Assembly: GCA_017979445.1 (NCBI GenBank)
Contig: CM030717.1
Span: 25,965,288 to 26,029,287, forward strand
Reading direction: 5' to 3'
DNA length: 64,000 nt
From: Akebia trifoliata
Taxonomy: Eukaryota; Streptophyta; Magnoliopsida; Ranunculales; Lardizabalaceae
Below are positions 12,283 to 24,546 of this stretch, piece by piece (within the stretch, counting starts at the first letter, position 1; every line of letters starts with the position of its first letter). Under the pieces are notes generated by a model. The model had not been told where the DNA came from and did no database searches. It saw only the letters and a program-made list of their open reading frames with translations. The position numbers and the translations under genes are program-made.

Positions 12283-14290
12283 ATCTTCACTTTTGACAAT
12301 TACAAGACAAAACCTTAAATTAGACCAAATAGACTGGAAAAATTTTCTAGAATGACCAATATAACTTACACCCGATAAGAAGCTTACAAAAGTGTTTAAA
12401 AAATAAAAGCCTAAGATTCTAATTGCTTCGTTCCCCCTTAAGTATTGATTTCCCTGAATGATTTACCTGTAGAATTCAATTGAAACAGTACACACAGGTG
12501 AAAACTACATTCTCTCCATTTTTGTCAGTATTTGAAAAATGATGTAATCAACCCAATGTCGATACAATATATTTACCAATAAGCATAGGGGAAAATAATA
12601 GTCATACAAGCAATAAATTTAACTTTCAGAGCAATAAGCATGCCGGAAGCAAGACATGAACATGCCAAATATGGTATAACTATTAAGCATAGATATGGCA
12701 TGATAAACAACACATAAAGATATTACTTAATGACTCAAGGTTGTAACATGCAAACGTGTGCAAAATAATATGTCAAACGCTCAAGCACACACGTAACAGT
12801 TGTAAAAGATTTAACTATAGAGAACAACTGGATGAAAAATAAATACCAAAATGATTTTATTATTGAAACATTAGCATAACATGCTAACAAGATAATAAAG
12901 ATATACAAATAAGAATATATGAATTGTAACATGATAGATGTGTGAGAAGTTATAAAATATATCAATATAAATACTCACACGAGACAGCTTAATAATACAT
13001 GAATTGTGCCACGTAACCACGTTTGGTCATTATACTCACCAAATGATTTAAAATGAGAAATAAATATAAAAGAATCAAGTTTGAGAGCTTAAGAGGCAAA
13101 CAAAACACGAGAGGAAATAAAAGAAAAAATTATTATTATTATTTTTTGTTCATTGTATGTTGCTATCGGTGTCGCCATCAACCGTCGTAAAAAATATAAT
13201 TTTGGCAAAAAAATTTAAAAAACTATTTTTGTGTTTTTCATGCATTGAATATGCCAAAATTGAATTTTTTTTTCGACCTCAAAACTCTCTCAAGAAGTCG
13301 TACAAAAAATGTAAAGATTTTGCCAATTAGAAGAATTTTTGAGAATTCAAGAGAGATGCAATGTGTCAAAACTGAGCATGGGAATTGATAGAACCTTAAG
13401 ACAGTTCTTAGAAGGGATCTATGTATCCAAATTTACTAATGAAATCAATTTTCGTCATTGCTCAAGTTTCGACAAAGTTGGCCACAATGGCCAAAAGTGA
13501 CGTGAAAATTTTCCTCACTAAAAAATTTCCTGAGGAAAATTTTCACCAAGATAAGTCATAACCTCAATTTTGATTGTAAAAAAATAGAATAAGTTTAAGT
13601 CCTCAAATATTTGCCAATTTTAGCTCAAATTTAGTGGACCAACGAAGTTTCGTGGTGCACACATACCTTCGGTCAATTTTTGACCCAAAGCAAAGAGGCT
13701 TAAAATCCTCGTATATACCTATATAAGCACAAAATCGGTTTTCACCCAAGATTTACAAGTTTGGTGAAAAAACCGAGAGTTAAAGATTATCCAACATGTG
13801 TATGTTTACTTGGACATTGGTTGACGGGAAGCAATGAGTCTCCATAATCCATAAATGGTCTCATTTTAAGAACAGTGTGAGGATACATGTATGCAAATTT
13901 ACTTATAAACACCATGTTATTGAATAAAATGAATTTCTGGACAATGTGGCCACATTGATTCCAACAACGTGAAAATTTCTAAAAAGAAGCAATTCACGAA
14001 AATGAGGTTTGAACCTTAGATATACCAATAAAAGTACACATACTCGAGAGTCTAAAATCAAACCAAGTTTTATGTCGGGGAGCAAAAAGTTTTTTCATTC
14101 CTCGAGTGAGTATTTTAAAACAAATATGGGTCTACGATCCCAAATTTACAGATAGAAACTTGTTCGGATAATATAACATAATTTCATAAGAATAACACAT
14201 ACTGCTCACTCAAATTTATCAATTTGGATCAATTTGTGAGTTTTGGACTTAAGAGTGAATGTCTCCAATAACAGTGGAATTTTGGCACGA
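12283..14290. other. 3' internal region of the SIRE-like element, no recognisable gene
   Basis: A purine tract adjoins the 3' LTR at about 12,283-12,300 (minus strand AAAAGTGAAGATTG). The rest is AT-rich and stop-rich on both strands. Reverse transcriptase and RNase H would be expected here but no motif of either was seen, so these domains seem deleted or decayed beyond recognition. A TATCGGTGTCGCCATC word at about 13,165 echoes one in the LTR. Confidence 0.5.
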
Positions 14291-14299
14291 ACGATGGAG

Positions 14300-15020
14300 A
14301 CGACGATGAGGAAGAGATAGGAAATACTTCTTCATCATTTGTCGTCGAATCAGGAGAACCTATGTCTTTTGTTGGTTGATTGTCAACCACAAAATTGATG
14401 GACTTTTGAATGAAGTACGTTCTCTAATTGATGACTCGATAAAAATAACTATGAATATATCAACATATAGCCTTTCCATTTCTCAAGTCAATCTTTCCTA
14501 GGTTTTCATGGTCTCTAAAGACTATAACATTTGTTATTAAAGACCTTAAAAAACTTTACATTGGGAGAAAAGTTGTTCTACAGTTTATCAATTGTTGATC
14601 AAACATGTTTTAAGATATACAAAGGAATAAGGTATCAGGCAGTGTTTACAACATTAGCTCAAAAATCTTATTATGAAGTATAACAAGCCATTTCCTACAT
14701 AACAGAGTTGATTCTCTCAACAACTTCATAATTCTAAGAGAATATTAGGGCTGGGAATTTATGTCAGAACTTGTGATTGTCACAGAATTCAATAAATTGA
14801 CTATTCTCAAACTCTTCATCATGATTTTTTTAGATCCGTCTAATGACGGACTCATTTCTACTTGAGATTGCTTAACAATTTTCTTGAATTTATCAAATGT
14901 ATCCAATTTGTCCTTCAAGAATGCAATCCAACAAAAATTGGAGTGGTCATCACCCATTACTAGAAAATGTCTCTTACCTCTTAGAATTTGAATTCTTGTG
15001 GGATCCATAAGATTTTTATA
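14300..15020 (-). pseudogene. Copia integrase remnant (SIRE-like element)
   Basis: Minus-strand ORF 15,008-14,745 reads the start of a copia integrase core: a DPTRIQILRGKRHFLVMGDD segment and FCWIAFLKDK..TFDKFKK, matching the usual first catalytic aspartate region. Further left, past stops, come ERINSV..EMACYT, NVVNTAxYLI and VKFFKVFNNKCYSL, the C-terminal integrase motifs. Multiple nonsense codons and frameshifts are present. Confidence 0.75.
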
Positions 15021-15650
15021 TGAAGTAGTGCTAAAGGATTTGAGATAGCTAGAGTGTTTATCTTTTTGTGGGTACTACGAACTTGTTTACCAATATGATA
15101 CTTCCCACAGACATTTCTAGCTTTACTCCACAGCTTGGGCAACCTTCTGACCAATGCTTTTTGAAGCATATCGAGACAAGTTCTTGTAGTAAACATGATC
15201 AATATGTTGATGTCACAACTAGACCTCATCAACTTGAACCACATTGCTTACACACAGAATAATGGTTTTTTTTTTATTTTATGTTTTCGATAATAAAAAA
15301 TTATCGGATGTCCAAAGACCTTTCATGATCAATTTCCTTATTAATATATGAGATCTCACATACCTCATGATTAAAGCTTATTGATTGTTTTCTATCGCAT
15401 ATTTGAAATATACTGAGGAGGCTATATTTCAAACCATCCATACAGAGGACACTTTCAACCTTGGATTTTCTCAGTCCACTAACCGTGTCAGGCCCAACAA
15501 TCTTAGCGATACAACTATCACCAAAGGTAACAAAGTCTCTATTAAACTCTACCAAGTAACTGAATTTGTTTTGACCACTAGTCTTGTGTTTGGAATAACT
15601 GCTATCCAAATACTATTGTGTAAAATTTCTCACCTTAGGAAAGGTGAATC
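15021..15650 (-). pseudogene. Copia protease / gag-preintegrase remnant (SIRE-like element)
   Basis: The minus-strand stretch 15,609-15,301 reads a protease-type start in which the usual DSG triad has become DSS, then FVTFGD, a GLKYSLLSIFQICD segment and SFNHEVCE, which are standard copia protease to gag-preintegrase landmarks. The zinc-finger-like C-x2-C part reads as C..SYW at about 15,110 and is broken. Inactive. Confidence 0.75.
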
Positions 15651-17256
15651 ATAAGGTACTGGTTATCCATAGACTTAACTTTTCAATTTAAAATTGATTT
15701 TCAAGATAAAATATTATTTTTAGGAGGAGAAGGGATTTACCTATAAAACTCAAATTTCTCTTTCCTTGGTAAGTTTTAAGTGGGGAACCTACTTTCTTTG
15801 GTAATCTTGATCTTGAATAAGTCCCTCACAAAAATTTTCACTTTAGGAGGTGAATAATTTCCCACTTCCTTAGACATGGATGACTATTCTTTCTCTAAAG
15901 ATAATTCATCTTTTTGTAAAAGAGTCTATTTTAACCCATGTAACTTTTACTCTACCACTGAAAATATACCAATAGAGATTATGGTAGTTCTAGAGTAAAT
16001 GGTCTTGTGTTTAATTTTAATAGGACTAATTTAGCCATAAAAGTTGTAGGTGCCTTCCTCGTTTTTATCATCAGAAAAGAATGTTGCTTGAGAAGAAGAT
16101 TCATTTACCAATATCTTTTCATCCTCAACTTCATCCACATAAGGGATGGAGACCGTGGTAGATGTCATATGGATCCTGAGGTGTTACATTCTTCAAAATT
16201 TGAAGATGCTTGTTCAACACCCTCTAACTCATTTGAGTCAACCCATGTAGCTTATGCAGCTAGTTGTTCCGTTGAACTTATATATTTGGAAATTGGTTAT
16301 TCTAGGCTTCGAGAAAAAAACTGTGGAAAAATGGCCAATGCCTCCACATTGATAGCATTTAGTATCATTTTTTTACACATATTTAGGTTTACCAATAGTT
16401 CATCTTTCTTCATCAAGATACCTCATTTTACTGAACCTATGTGATCCTCTCTTCATATGGGCCAAATTTGTCCCCATCAAAGTCATGTCCTCAAAATCTA
16501 GTTCACTTTCACTATTTTCCTCAAGGATAATTTTACTATGAGATTGGGAGAAGGAATGAGATGACATGGAATTTACTTATTTAGGGGGTGACTTTGAAGA
16601 AAAGAATCAGGACCACCGTCTACCTCTTTTAGGAAGGACCTTCGAAATGGAGTTCAACCATGGTGAGTGAGCCAATGAGTTTTTCAACACTCATTATTTT
16701 CACATCTCAAAATAATAATCAAGGTCGCATTATAACCTAACCTCTTAAGAAGGGACTTAAGAATTTTCATGTAAATTTTTCCTTCCAAAACAAACTATCC
16801 TAGGAAGTACATAGAAATACAACAGTCTCTAAGTTTTGCATAAAGTTCTCAAACAAAATTATTTTATTCTATCCTAATGTTCTCAAAATAATTTACTAAT
16901 ATTTGAAGTTTGATGTTTTGACAATGTAGGTTTCTAAGGAAGACAAACTTGTTTTGTCGACCGACATATGACAATAAGTTTAAGTTCACTAGGGGCAATG
17001 CACCATGTATAAAATTTAGTATTCTCATATTATGACAACTATCAATTTTTAATTATTTTTGTGGCTTATACTATTCCTCTACTAAGTTTCAAAAATCATA
17101 ATTCAAGGAAATTGATGAAGATCATCATTCTAATTTACCAATATATATAATTGAGCTGATTAATAGATGGAGGTCTAAAGGATGTCCATTGTCGGACTTA
17201 GATATAGTTCAAAGTCTTGGGATCAACTCTAAGATGTTAAGCCTATCAAAAGTAAC
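15651..17256 (-). pseudogene. Decayed gag region of the SIRE-like element
   Basis: By position this is gag between protease and the primer site. Minus-strand frames are heavily broken. Acidic/serine-rich stretches around 16,450-16,560 fit the variable central part of SIRE gag, but no intact zinc knuckle was found. The plus-strand ORF 16,007-16,444 (145 codons) has no recognisable domain and is probably a shadow. Confidence 0.4.
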
Positions 17257-17272
17257 CCGCTCTAATACTAAT
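17257..17272 (-). promoter_or_regulatory. Primer-binding site of the SIRE-like element
   Basis: On the minus strand directly downstream of the right LTR the sequence reads TTAGTATTAGAGCGGG, close to the initiator-methionine tRNA primer site TGGTATCAGAGC used by most plant copia elements. Two or three positions have drifted. Confidence 0.75.
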
Positions 17273-19049
17273 TGAGAATTTCGGGCTTCGTACCATGTCT
17301 AGTCCTAGAAGGGGGGTAAATAAGATAATTAAAATTTATTTCGATTTATCAAATTTTAACATAGATTGATAATTTTACTATGTGTTCGAAGTCATTTACC
17401 TAATATTGATTTTGTACTTATGTCTTTAAAATGTATTTAATGAAAATATACTTGGAATTTAATCATTCATTTAATCCTATCATTCAATGGAATATTCATA
17501 TACGATTTACTTATTCGGTATTTTTGGCATCGCATGACATTCAAAACGTTTAAGTGTAAATTGCGGAATTATAAAAACATGCACGAGACATAAAACATTA
17601 AATTTATCGACAATGTGCCTACATCCATTCTCACGACAAGTTTCTAGTTTGCAATGTAATTGAAGTTTACTTAAAATCTAAACATTCATGACATGACATA
17701 CTTAACATAGTATTCATTCATTGTATAGATTTATCTAAGTGTAAACTAATAAAGGCATATCCACAAACACAAAACAAGCATTTTATAATAATTCGACAAT
17801 GTAACTACATCCACTCCCAAGGTTCCTAGCTAGGAACTTGGTATTCACGATCAAAGAGGTTTATGGTTCACCTCGAACTTTTTACATAGAATTTTTATAC
17901 CTAAGTTAAATTCTAAAATCTTAAGATTGAGAGAACACATCCTCTCGAAAATTCACAAACCTCTACTTTTGTTAAGAATCATCGATTCTAACAAGAACTT
18001 GATTTTTGAGGGCTAAACCAAGTAATCACATACATTTGTTTTTTAAAATAAAAATAAAATAACAAAGAATCACTCAATACAAGAGATTTTCCAATCAAGT
18101 TTTGAGGTCTTTGAGTTTTTGAGTCCACAAGATCTTTTCGACAGTCCAATGATCTTCATGTTCTTTTGTTCTTCGTGCTTCACTCTTTCCTTCAACATCA
18201 GCTCCTTGATCCAATAGATATGCCAATTTGTATAAAGGTTGAGGGAATATGAAGAAGGGATTGAATTAAAGGAAAGTCTTAGGTTGAATGGGGTTTCAAC
18301 TAAGGTTTGGACCTTCCAATGTGTATAGAATGCTTTCTAGATGGGAGAAGGGAGAGTACAAATTCTTTAGGGATCCATCCAACCCACAAATGAACTCAAG
18401 AATGATTTTTAAAACATTTAGGGTCATTTCGAAGTTTAACGATAAAAATATGACTGTTTATCTATTTCTATCGGCGGTGCCATTGGGCACTGACAGTGGT
18501 GCCGTTGGAAATTATAGAAACAGTAGCTCCGTTCTCACACCGTTTGGGAATTTGATAGATCTTATTATGTAGAACATCCCCAAACTTTCAATAGGGGGTG
18601 GGCCATGAAAAAATATATGAAATTATCAAAATACCATTTATAGTCAAAACGAACTTTTGAGAAGTTCGATGACAAAAAGGTTTGAAGATGTGATAGATAT
18701 TATTTGTATAATATCTCCAAAAAATCATTGAGGACAGAGGATGGTCTTAGGGTGGTCAAATCTCTAATATCCCCTATATGACCATTTTTGATTCCCAAAA
18801 AGTTCGATGAGAGAATGGAACGAGGAAAAAGTTTTCATAATCACTATGGGTCGACCTATTAATCATTTAAGTATTGGGGAGTAGTCTTAGGTGGTCTCAT
18901 TATCTGTTGGGCTTTATGCACACATATTGAAGTTTTTTGTCGAGGTGCGTGCGATTGAGCAGTTTTACCGGAGTCTTCATATGTCTTCAATGACAAATCG
19001 ATCTGATACTCAACATATGTCTCAAAATTAACAAAATATGGAACTGATA
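17273..19049 (-). mobile_element. 5' LTR of the SIRE-like copia element
   Basis: Direct repeat partner of 10,425-12,282. In plus orientation it begins TGAGAATTTCGGGC and ends GGAACTGATA, where the terminal CA has mutated to TA. It is followed by the target duplication GAAAG at 19,050-19,054. It is about 80 bp shorter than the other copy through small deletions. Confidence 0.85.
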
Positions 19050-19054
19050 GAAAG

Positions 19055-20120
19055 GTCCTAGGTGATTGGCTTTGAGTCAAGTCTTGGAGAATTAGGCTAA
19101 ATGGTATGTAAATATGTGGTAGGATTTTGGATATTAAGTTCATCTAGCCTAGTTAATTCTTTAACAACCTAGGGTTAAGAATATCTTTGCTCACAAGTTC
19201 TAGAGATTATATGGGTTGGACAAAATTGTCAAAATCTCTTGAACTTGGTCAATTTACATTGAAATTTCTAGGATTGATGATCAATTTGGAGAGCATAAGG
19301 GTGATCTACCTTAGTTTAGTTCTAACAAGATGAGGTTAGGGTAGTAATTACACTCATGTGAGGACCAATTTGACCAAAGGTTTTTATTGAAAGAATATGA
19401 GAATTTATAAGAAGACCAAAGTTGTGGGATTATTGAAGAATTAAAAGATGGGCAAAAGAGTAAAAAAAAGGAATTTTCTTGGGGGAAAAGTCATTAAGGA
19501 ATGGGTTAAAGGGTAATTATCCAAAACAAAATTTAAGCTCACATGAACTTGTAATAGAATTGGCCTTAGGTGAACCAAAGCTTGAACAAAAATTATACTT
19601 GGCTGTGGGGGTCACCTTTAGACTAGGCAAAAAATGCTCTTGGCCATGGGTCACCTTTGGCAAGGTAAAAAATAATCTTGGCCATGGCTGAGGTATGACC
19701 AGGCTTAAAATTAAGCTTAGCTAAGGGTTAGGTTCGGTTAGGCTTAGTTCAGTTTTAAATTCCTTCATTCTTCAAATCTTCGAGCTCTTCAGTTCTTGGG
19801 CTTTACTCATAAGACTTTGATCATCCAAAATAATGTCTGATTCCTAAACAAAAAACCTGTACTTTGGCCTATGTTGTGAGCCCAACTTGATATATTATAG
19901 TTGGACACACCAAAAAGGGACATTGGAGGACAAGTGACAAAGTTTAATCCCAATTCTAGAGGGAGAAAAGCCTACAAATAGGAAAATAAAACAATGAAAG
20001 GGAAGTCTTCATTCGACTCATCCCCCAAGAAAGCTTAGACCTCAGATTTTGCGCTCTACTAAAGAGGAATGCATTTTGAACGCCAATACAATGTCGACAC
20101 GATCACAAAAGAACGATTAT
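19055..20120 (+). other. LTR-like repetitive sequence, unclassified
   Basis: No gene. Imperfect internal repeats built on TTGGCCATGG..TCACCTTTGGCAAGG occur at about 19,600-19,690. A TATA-like CTACAAATAGGAAAAT (about 19,972-19,987) is followed at about 20,050-20,115 by a stretch resembling R/U5 of Tat LTRs, ending near AATGTCGACACGATC, similar in style to the LTR end near 8,310. This is the flank into which the SIRE-like element inserted. The LTR identity is a guess. Confidence 0.3.
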
Positions 20121-20305
20121 GGAATCGCCATTGATTGGTCACCGACGTGGTTTAAGTGATAGTTATAGCTACCTTTGTATATTTGGCACATGTAGTGTTT
20201 AAAAACCGTATCCATTCTCTACCACTTTATTTTTGTTGCTAACACTCCTTAACTCAAAAGAAGTTGCCAAACTATAATAATAATAAAGAATGAAACAAAA
20301 CACAA

Positions 20306-21170
20306 CGGCTTTGCTTGATATGCTGCTAATCATTTGCAAAATGCAAATAATTTTCTGAAATCAATTTTATAGGTGCTTGGTTACAGAATGCAAATGATTT
20401 GCGTTGCGAAAAATTTGCATAAATCACCTAAATTCTTAAAAATATTCAATAAATGATTTGTGGCACAAAAAGTATCATAAATCATTTGTAAAAGTATTCA
20501 ATTCCAACCTATGCAGCTCAAAGTACTAAAAATACCATCCTTCAAAGAAATTAATGAAATTGCAGAGATACCCCCAGTGCTTGCTACATTAATAAGCACT
20601 CAAATTTACAAAAATACCCTTATCAAAATACATTAAATTGCATAATAAAATTACAAAATAAGCCTAATAAAAAACATTTACAGTTACAAAAGTAACCCTC
20701 CAATACTAATTACAATATGAATTCATAAAATACATCTCATCAAAAATACATTTATTTGCATATAAAAATTATAAAAATACCCCTCATCAATCTTATTACA
20801 AAATATCCTTCATCACAAGGATATTTTGTATAAATTCATGTGCATGTTATTATAACAAGCATTGAATGTCGATTTGGAGGAGATATGGTACTTTAAGAGG
20901 CCAGTTGCCTCATCTCAACTAGGCAAGATGAGCCTATGGGTCTAAAACCCTATCCTAAATATGTATTTTTGTAATTTAAATAGTTTTTTTTTATGAGATT
21001 GAGTTAAAATTATTTACACGTTTTGCTTTAACAAAAATCACTGTGAAAAAAAAAAAAATTGCATCGCAAATATCAACCTAAAATAAATATGATTTCGCAA
21101 GAGATTTCTTTTTTAAGTCTAATAAAATTTTCATTGCAAAAACATTTGCACGCACCAAACAGGGCGAATG
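20306..21170. mobile_element. Candidate hAT-like non-autonomous element
   Basis: The left end reads GGCTTTGCTTGATATGCTGC and the inverted right end GCCCTGTTTGGTGCGTGC, with ATTTGC/GCAAAT words repeated inside both ends (20,330-20,430 and 21,055-21,150). This style of terminus is usual for plant non-autonomous hAT elements. No clear 8-bp target duplication was found and no transposase is present. Confidence 0.35.
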
Positions 21171-21557
21171 CGAAATGTTTAGCACGTTTCCGTGGATGCG
21201 TAGTGGAAGCCACTTTTAAAACAGATGCGGTCAGTGGATGGTGCCTACACTCTGGAGATCACGTGGGTTAGTATGGGTTCCAACGATATGTTGGTCCTAC
21301 TTACTTCCCTGTTTAGTTTTGTTCCTTCATTTTATACGCCTCACGACAGCAAAATTAATCTCGCCGCAAGTAATAAAAGGGTTTTATAGAAATTAAACTA
21401 CAAAAGCAACAATTAATGTCCCGAAAAGGCGGGAACCAGGGTTTTCCTTCTCAAGTGATGTTAACTTCAAATTTTAATTTTAATTTTTTCTTTTTTAAAT
21501 CCATCCATGATCCAATGCCCCTTCAGCTCTTATTTACTAGTCATTATTTTAGAGGGA

Positions 21558-21665
21558 TTCTATTGCCACACCACTTTTGCTAACGCCACCCCAATTCATA
21601 TGTAATCGCTAAAGAATTTGTACAATCATAGGGTGGCGTTAGCAAAAGTTAGTGTGGCAATAGAA
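21558..21665. mobile_element. Short MITE upstream of the NET4 gene
   Basis: A 108-bp inverted repeat: left arm TTCTATTGCCACACCACTTT through GCTAACGCCACCC, right arm GGGTGGCGTTAGC through GTGTGGCAATAGAA, about 35 bp each with few mismatches. It is a typical foldback MITE. The target duplication was not resolved. It lies about 100 bp upstream of the putative promoter. Confidence 0.8.
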
Positions 21666-21699
21666 GGTCTCTTATTTTCTTTTCTTTTTGGTTGTCAAT

Positions 21700-21935
21700 G
21701 GAATTCCAGCATTTCTTGTGAACATAGCATCCCCCCTTCACAGTTCACACACGGATTTCTGGAGGAAGAGCCGTTGATCAGGTCACTCTCTCTCTATATA
21801 TATATATATATATATTTTTCCTTTTTATTTCTTTTTTCTGTCAGTTCTTAAGTGTTCTTGCCTCTCGTCAATCCCTCAATTAAGGTCGAGTTTGTCTTTC
21901 CAGAGCAATTAAACCTTTATCTGTGAATCTGAAAG
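21700..21935 (+). promoter_or_regulatory. Probable promoter and 5' UTR exon of the NET4 gene
   Basis: A CT-rich pyrimidine patch followed by an (AT)n run at about 21,785-21,815 is typical of plant core promoters. Downstream, the sequence AATCTGAAAG|GTAATTTTTG gives a strong splice donor at 21,935/21,936, followed by T-rich intron-like DNA. A non-coding first exon ending here would splice to just upstream of the start codon at 24,453. This is inferred from splice signals only; transcription could instead start close to 24,400. Confidence 0.45.
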
Positions 21936-22409
21936 GTAATTTTTGATTTTATTCATGGAATTTCTGTCTCTGATCTGAACATATATTTTGTTTTAATATA
22001 TATTTATAACTTGTTTTGATCAGCATTCATGCCCAGAAAATCATTTTTTCCCCATTAGATCTATGTTAAAATACTTGTTTCAGTTCTCTTTCAGGTTTTT
22101 TAATGAATCCACTGAGATTTTGTTTAGAATCAGTAGTTTTCACTTGAAATCCACTATTTCTTCTGTGCAGTTCAAATGTGTTTACAAAATTGAAATTTGG
22201 GAATTTTTTTTTGGGGATTCTGTGTTTTCCTTTTATTTTAGTCGAATTCAATTTTTTTTTTTTTTTGTCTTTTAATTTTCTTACGTGTTATTTTTCTAAC
22301 TTTTATGGATTATTTGATTAATTCCATATTTACCTTTATACCCCTTTGATACTTTCAAAGTTATATAGCTAATATTTTAAAATCAAAAGGGTATAAAGGG
22401 CAATCCATT

Positions 22410-22618
22410 CATGGTTTTTAAACTCGGTATCTTGTCTCGTCTCGTTCAGCTCAGATACCGAGTCGTCTCGAACGAGTTTTCCGATAGACAAATCAAAAAA
22501 TTGAACGTGACTCATAAATCTCGGTCAAAAAATGACTTTGTGAGTTGGTCTCATTCAGCTCTGATACTGAGTTAACTCGGGCGATACGTCTCGGTCTCAG
22601 ACAAGTTTAAAAACCATG
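22410..22618. mobile_element. hAT-type MITE with 8-bp target duplication
   Basis: A 209-bp element with 15-bp perfect terminal inverted repeats CATGGTTTTTAAACT and an exact 8-bp target-site duplication AATCCATT at 22,402-22,409 and 22,619-22,626. The interior is rich in CTCGGTMTC-like words and has no coding capacity. The 8-bp duplication points to the hAT superfamily. Confidence 0.9.
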
Positions 22619-23029
22619 AATCCATTTCAAAAGTTTTTACATAGACAGTAAAATTTATCTTAATGGGTAAATATTTCATTGAGCTAAAAACAGAATGCTT
22701 CAAGTTAGTGATCTTGGTATAGTCATACCAAAGACCAAGGCAATTCTGCAATAAACTTTTCAATTAATTATTCTAAAGCAACACATGTGATCTGTATCTT
22801 TGCAGCTGTTTTGTGTGTGAGATTTAAGAAATAAGTTTTAACTGCTACATAATATCAAAACTTAGTATGCTGGGTAATGAAGAGTTGCATTTTTATGGAA
22901 CTAATAGCAAAGAACATCCCTTTTTCTAGGCCTATGGGTTTCAAGTATTACCATCTCTATGGTAACAACAAGCCAAATAGTTATAACTTGAGTTCACTTC
23001 ATCTCCGACCAAGGGTGGAGCCAGGGGAG

Positions 23030-23805
23030 GGGCGTTCCTACATTTTGGTCAATAATAGAGATGGCCCGCTCCCCACATGTTTTCAAACTGATGACATGCC
23101 CCTCCTCGATTTTGGTCAAATTAGATACCCCTGTATTTTCAAACTGATGACATGCCCCCCTTGACCTACATTTTCTTCTCTAAGACTAATATAAATGCCC
23201 TCATCTTCATATTTTCCCCCAAAACCAGTCATCTTCAACCCATCTTTTACCATCATTTTTAACCTTATGATTCTATTTTCTTCAACCTTCAAACCTCAAG
23301 AATTTTTGGTGAACTAGAAGGATGGATTTTTTTATAGAAAAATCAATGTTTTCTACATTGCATTGAAGAAGATGCTTCGAAGAAGACGTTGAATAGGTTA
23401 AAAATAGTTTGAACTAGATTTTAACAGGTTGAAGATGATGCATTTTTAGTTCGAACTCGTCTTGAATGTTAAGATTCTCTCCTTTAACCTTCAAATCTCA
23501 AGAACAAGATAAAGTTCTGGAGAAGTCGAAGGATGGAGTTTTGGGTAGAAAAATTAAGGACTTTCTAAAATGTATTAAATACAATGGATTCAAGACGAGA
23601 TTAAAAATGTTTTTCCCTATAAGTTAACTTAAAGATGACATATTTTGGGAGAAAATTAAGAGATATTTTACTAGAAGATTAAGATGAGGGCACATTAGTC
23701 TCATAAAAGAAGTCTTGGGTCAAGCAGTTATGTCAACAGTTTAAAAACACAGAGGACATCTTAAATTGATCAAAACATGGAGGGGTATGTCTAAATCACC
23801 CTTTT
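23030..23805. mobile_element. Inverted-repeat element, about 0.78 kb, unclassified
   Basis: The left end holds GACATGCCCCTCCTCGATTT and TTTTCAAACTG in two tandem copies (about 23,080-23,160). The right end carries the inverse, CAGTTTAAAAACACAG through GGAGGGGTATGTC at about 23,737-23,792. Inside are two direct repeats of about 100 bp, each with AACCTTCAAAYCTCAAGAA (about 23,286 and 23,498). No transposase and no clear target duplication. Confidence 0.6.
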
Positions 23806-24452
23806 TTTTAGTACTTTTATCTGCACCCTATTTTCGTTATCTTTTGATGAGTACCTTATCTTAAGGCTTTAGTTCCTTTTTTGGTGTACTTACACCCTAT
23901 GGGTGTTAACCTCAGTAAAGAGGAGTTTCTGTGGTGCTGCTTATCGATCTGGAAAATTGCTTGCATTATAAAATAATGGAAAATGGATGGAACCAAGAAG
24001 CTTATTTATAGTTTAAGAGATGAGAGGATGAATGCATATTTGATTATACATCGAGAAGGTTATTTTAATAATATTGACAATGAGGTAATCATGCAATGTT
24101 TTCAGAGCATGAAAATCCATCAATGACAATTGTAAAAAAGAACATTAGTGGAAGTAACCAAATGAGAAATGACTTTTTCCAAAACAAAATTCTTTTGCAT
24201 ATATTTTGTTTATTGGGATCATCAATTTCCTTCTCAACGGTACCTTATTTATAAAAAATTAATTAACATTTTTCTCTTTATTGATTCTTATTGAAAAAAG
24301 TGTGGTAAAGTAATTACTGAAATACCATAGTTCTGCTCAGAAAAGACAGAGCACTGTCTCTTTTATTTATTTTTTTGTTGGCCGTATATTTTCTAAATTT
24401 TGGTTCATGGGTTTGTTTTGCCTCAGCTTGCTAGGGCAGCTCAAGTCAGAAA

Positions 24453-24546
24453 ATGAAGAGGACAGAATCAAGAAAATCACATTCATTGTGGTGGGATAGT
24501 GACATCAGTCCCAAAAACTCTAAATGGCTTGCAGAAAATCTTGAAG
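24453..24546 (+). CDS. NET4: NETWORKED-4-type protein, coding exon 1 (start of NAB domain)
   Basis: ATG at 24,453 opens 31 codons plus one base, ending at the consensus splice donor GAAG|GTGAGA. The peptide begins with a short basic leader and then carries the plant-specific NET actin-binding (NAB) start: L-W-W-D-S at residues 12-16 and SPKNSKWLAENLE at 19-31, diagnostic of NET/KIP1-like proteins. The family usually has three tryptophans in a row; here the first is Leu. Phase 1 matches the acceptor at 27,642, and joining regenerates a Glu codon (residue 32). NET4 proteins bind actin at the vacuolar membrane. The choice of NET4 over other NET groups rests on the short length (515 residues predicted) and the two-exon layout. 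Confidence 0.85.

Larger units (their letters stand above)
10425..19049 (-). mobile_element. SIRE/Maximus-like Ty1/copia retrotransposon, decayed, with both LTRs
   Basis: Two direct repeats of about 1.8 kb (10,425-12,282 and 17,273-19,049) flank about 5 kb. The 5-bp target duplication GAAAG is present at 10,420-10,424 and 19,050-19,054. A primer site complementary to initiator-tRNA-Met type sequence adjoins the right LTR and a purine tract adjoins the left one, so transcription ran right to left. The internal domains are copia-type, with gag-preintegrase and integrase in copia order, all full of stops. No reverse transcriptase was found. The LTR copies differ at many positions, so the insertion is old. 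Confidence 0.85.
21936..24426 (+). other. Probable 5' UTR intron of the NET4 gene
   Basis: Bounded by the donor AAAG|GTAATT and the acceptor TTTTGCCTCAG at 24,421-24,426, preceded by a T-rich tract. The 5' third is T-rich, as plant intron starts are. It contains a hAT-type MITE (22,410-22,618) and a longer inverted-repeat element (about 23,030-23,805). ORFs inside it have no domain. Confidence 0.45.

Noticed and set aside
16007..16444. 145-codon plus-strand ORF
   Set aside because: Antisense to the gag region of a minus-strand copia element, with no domain.
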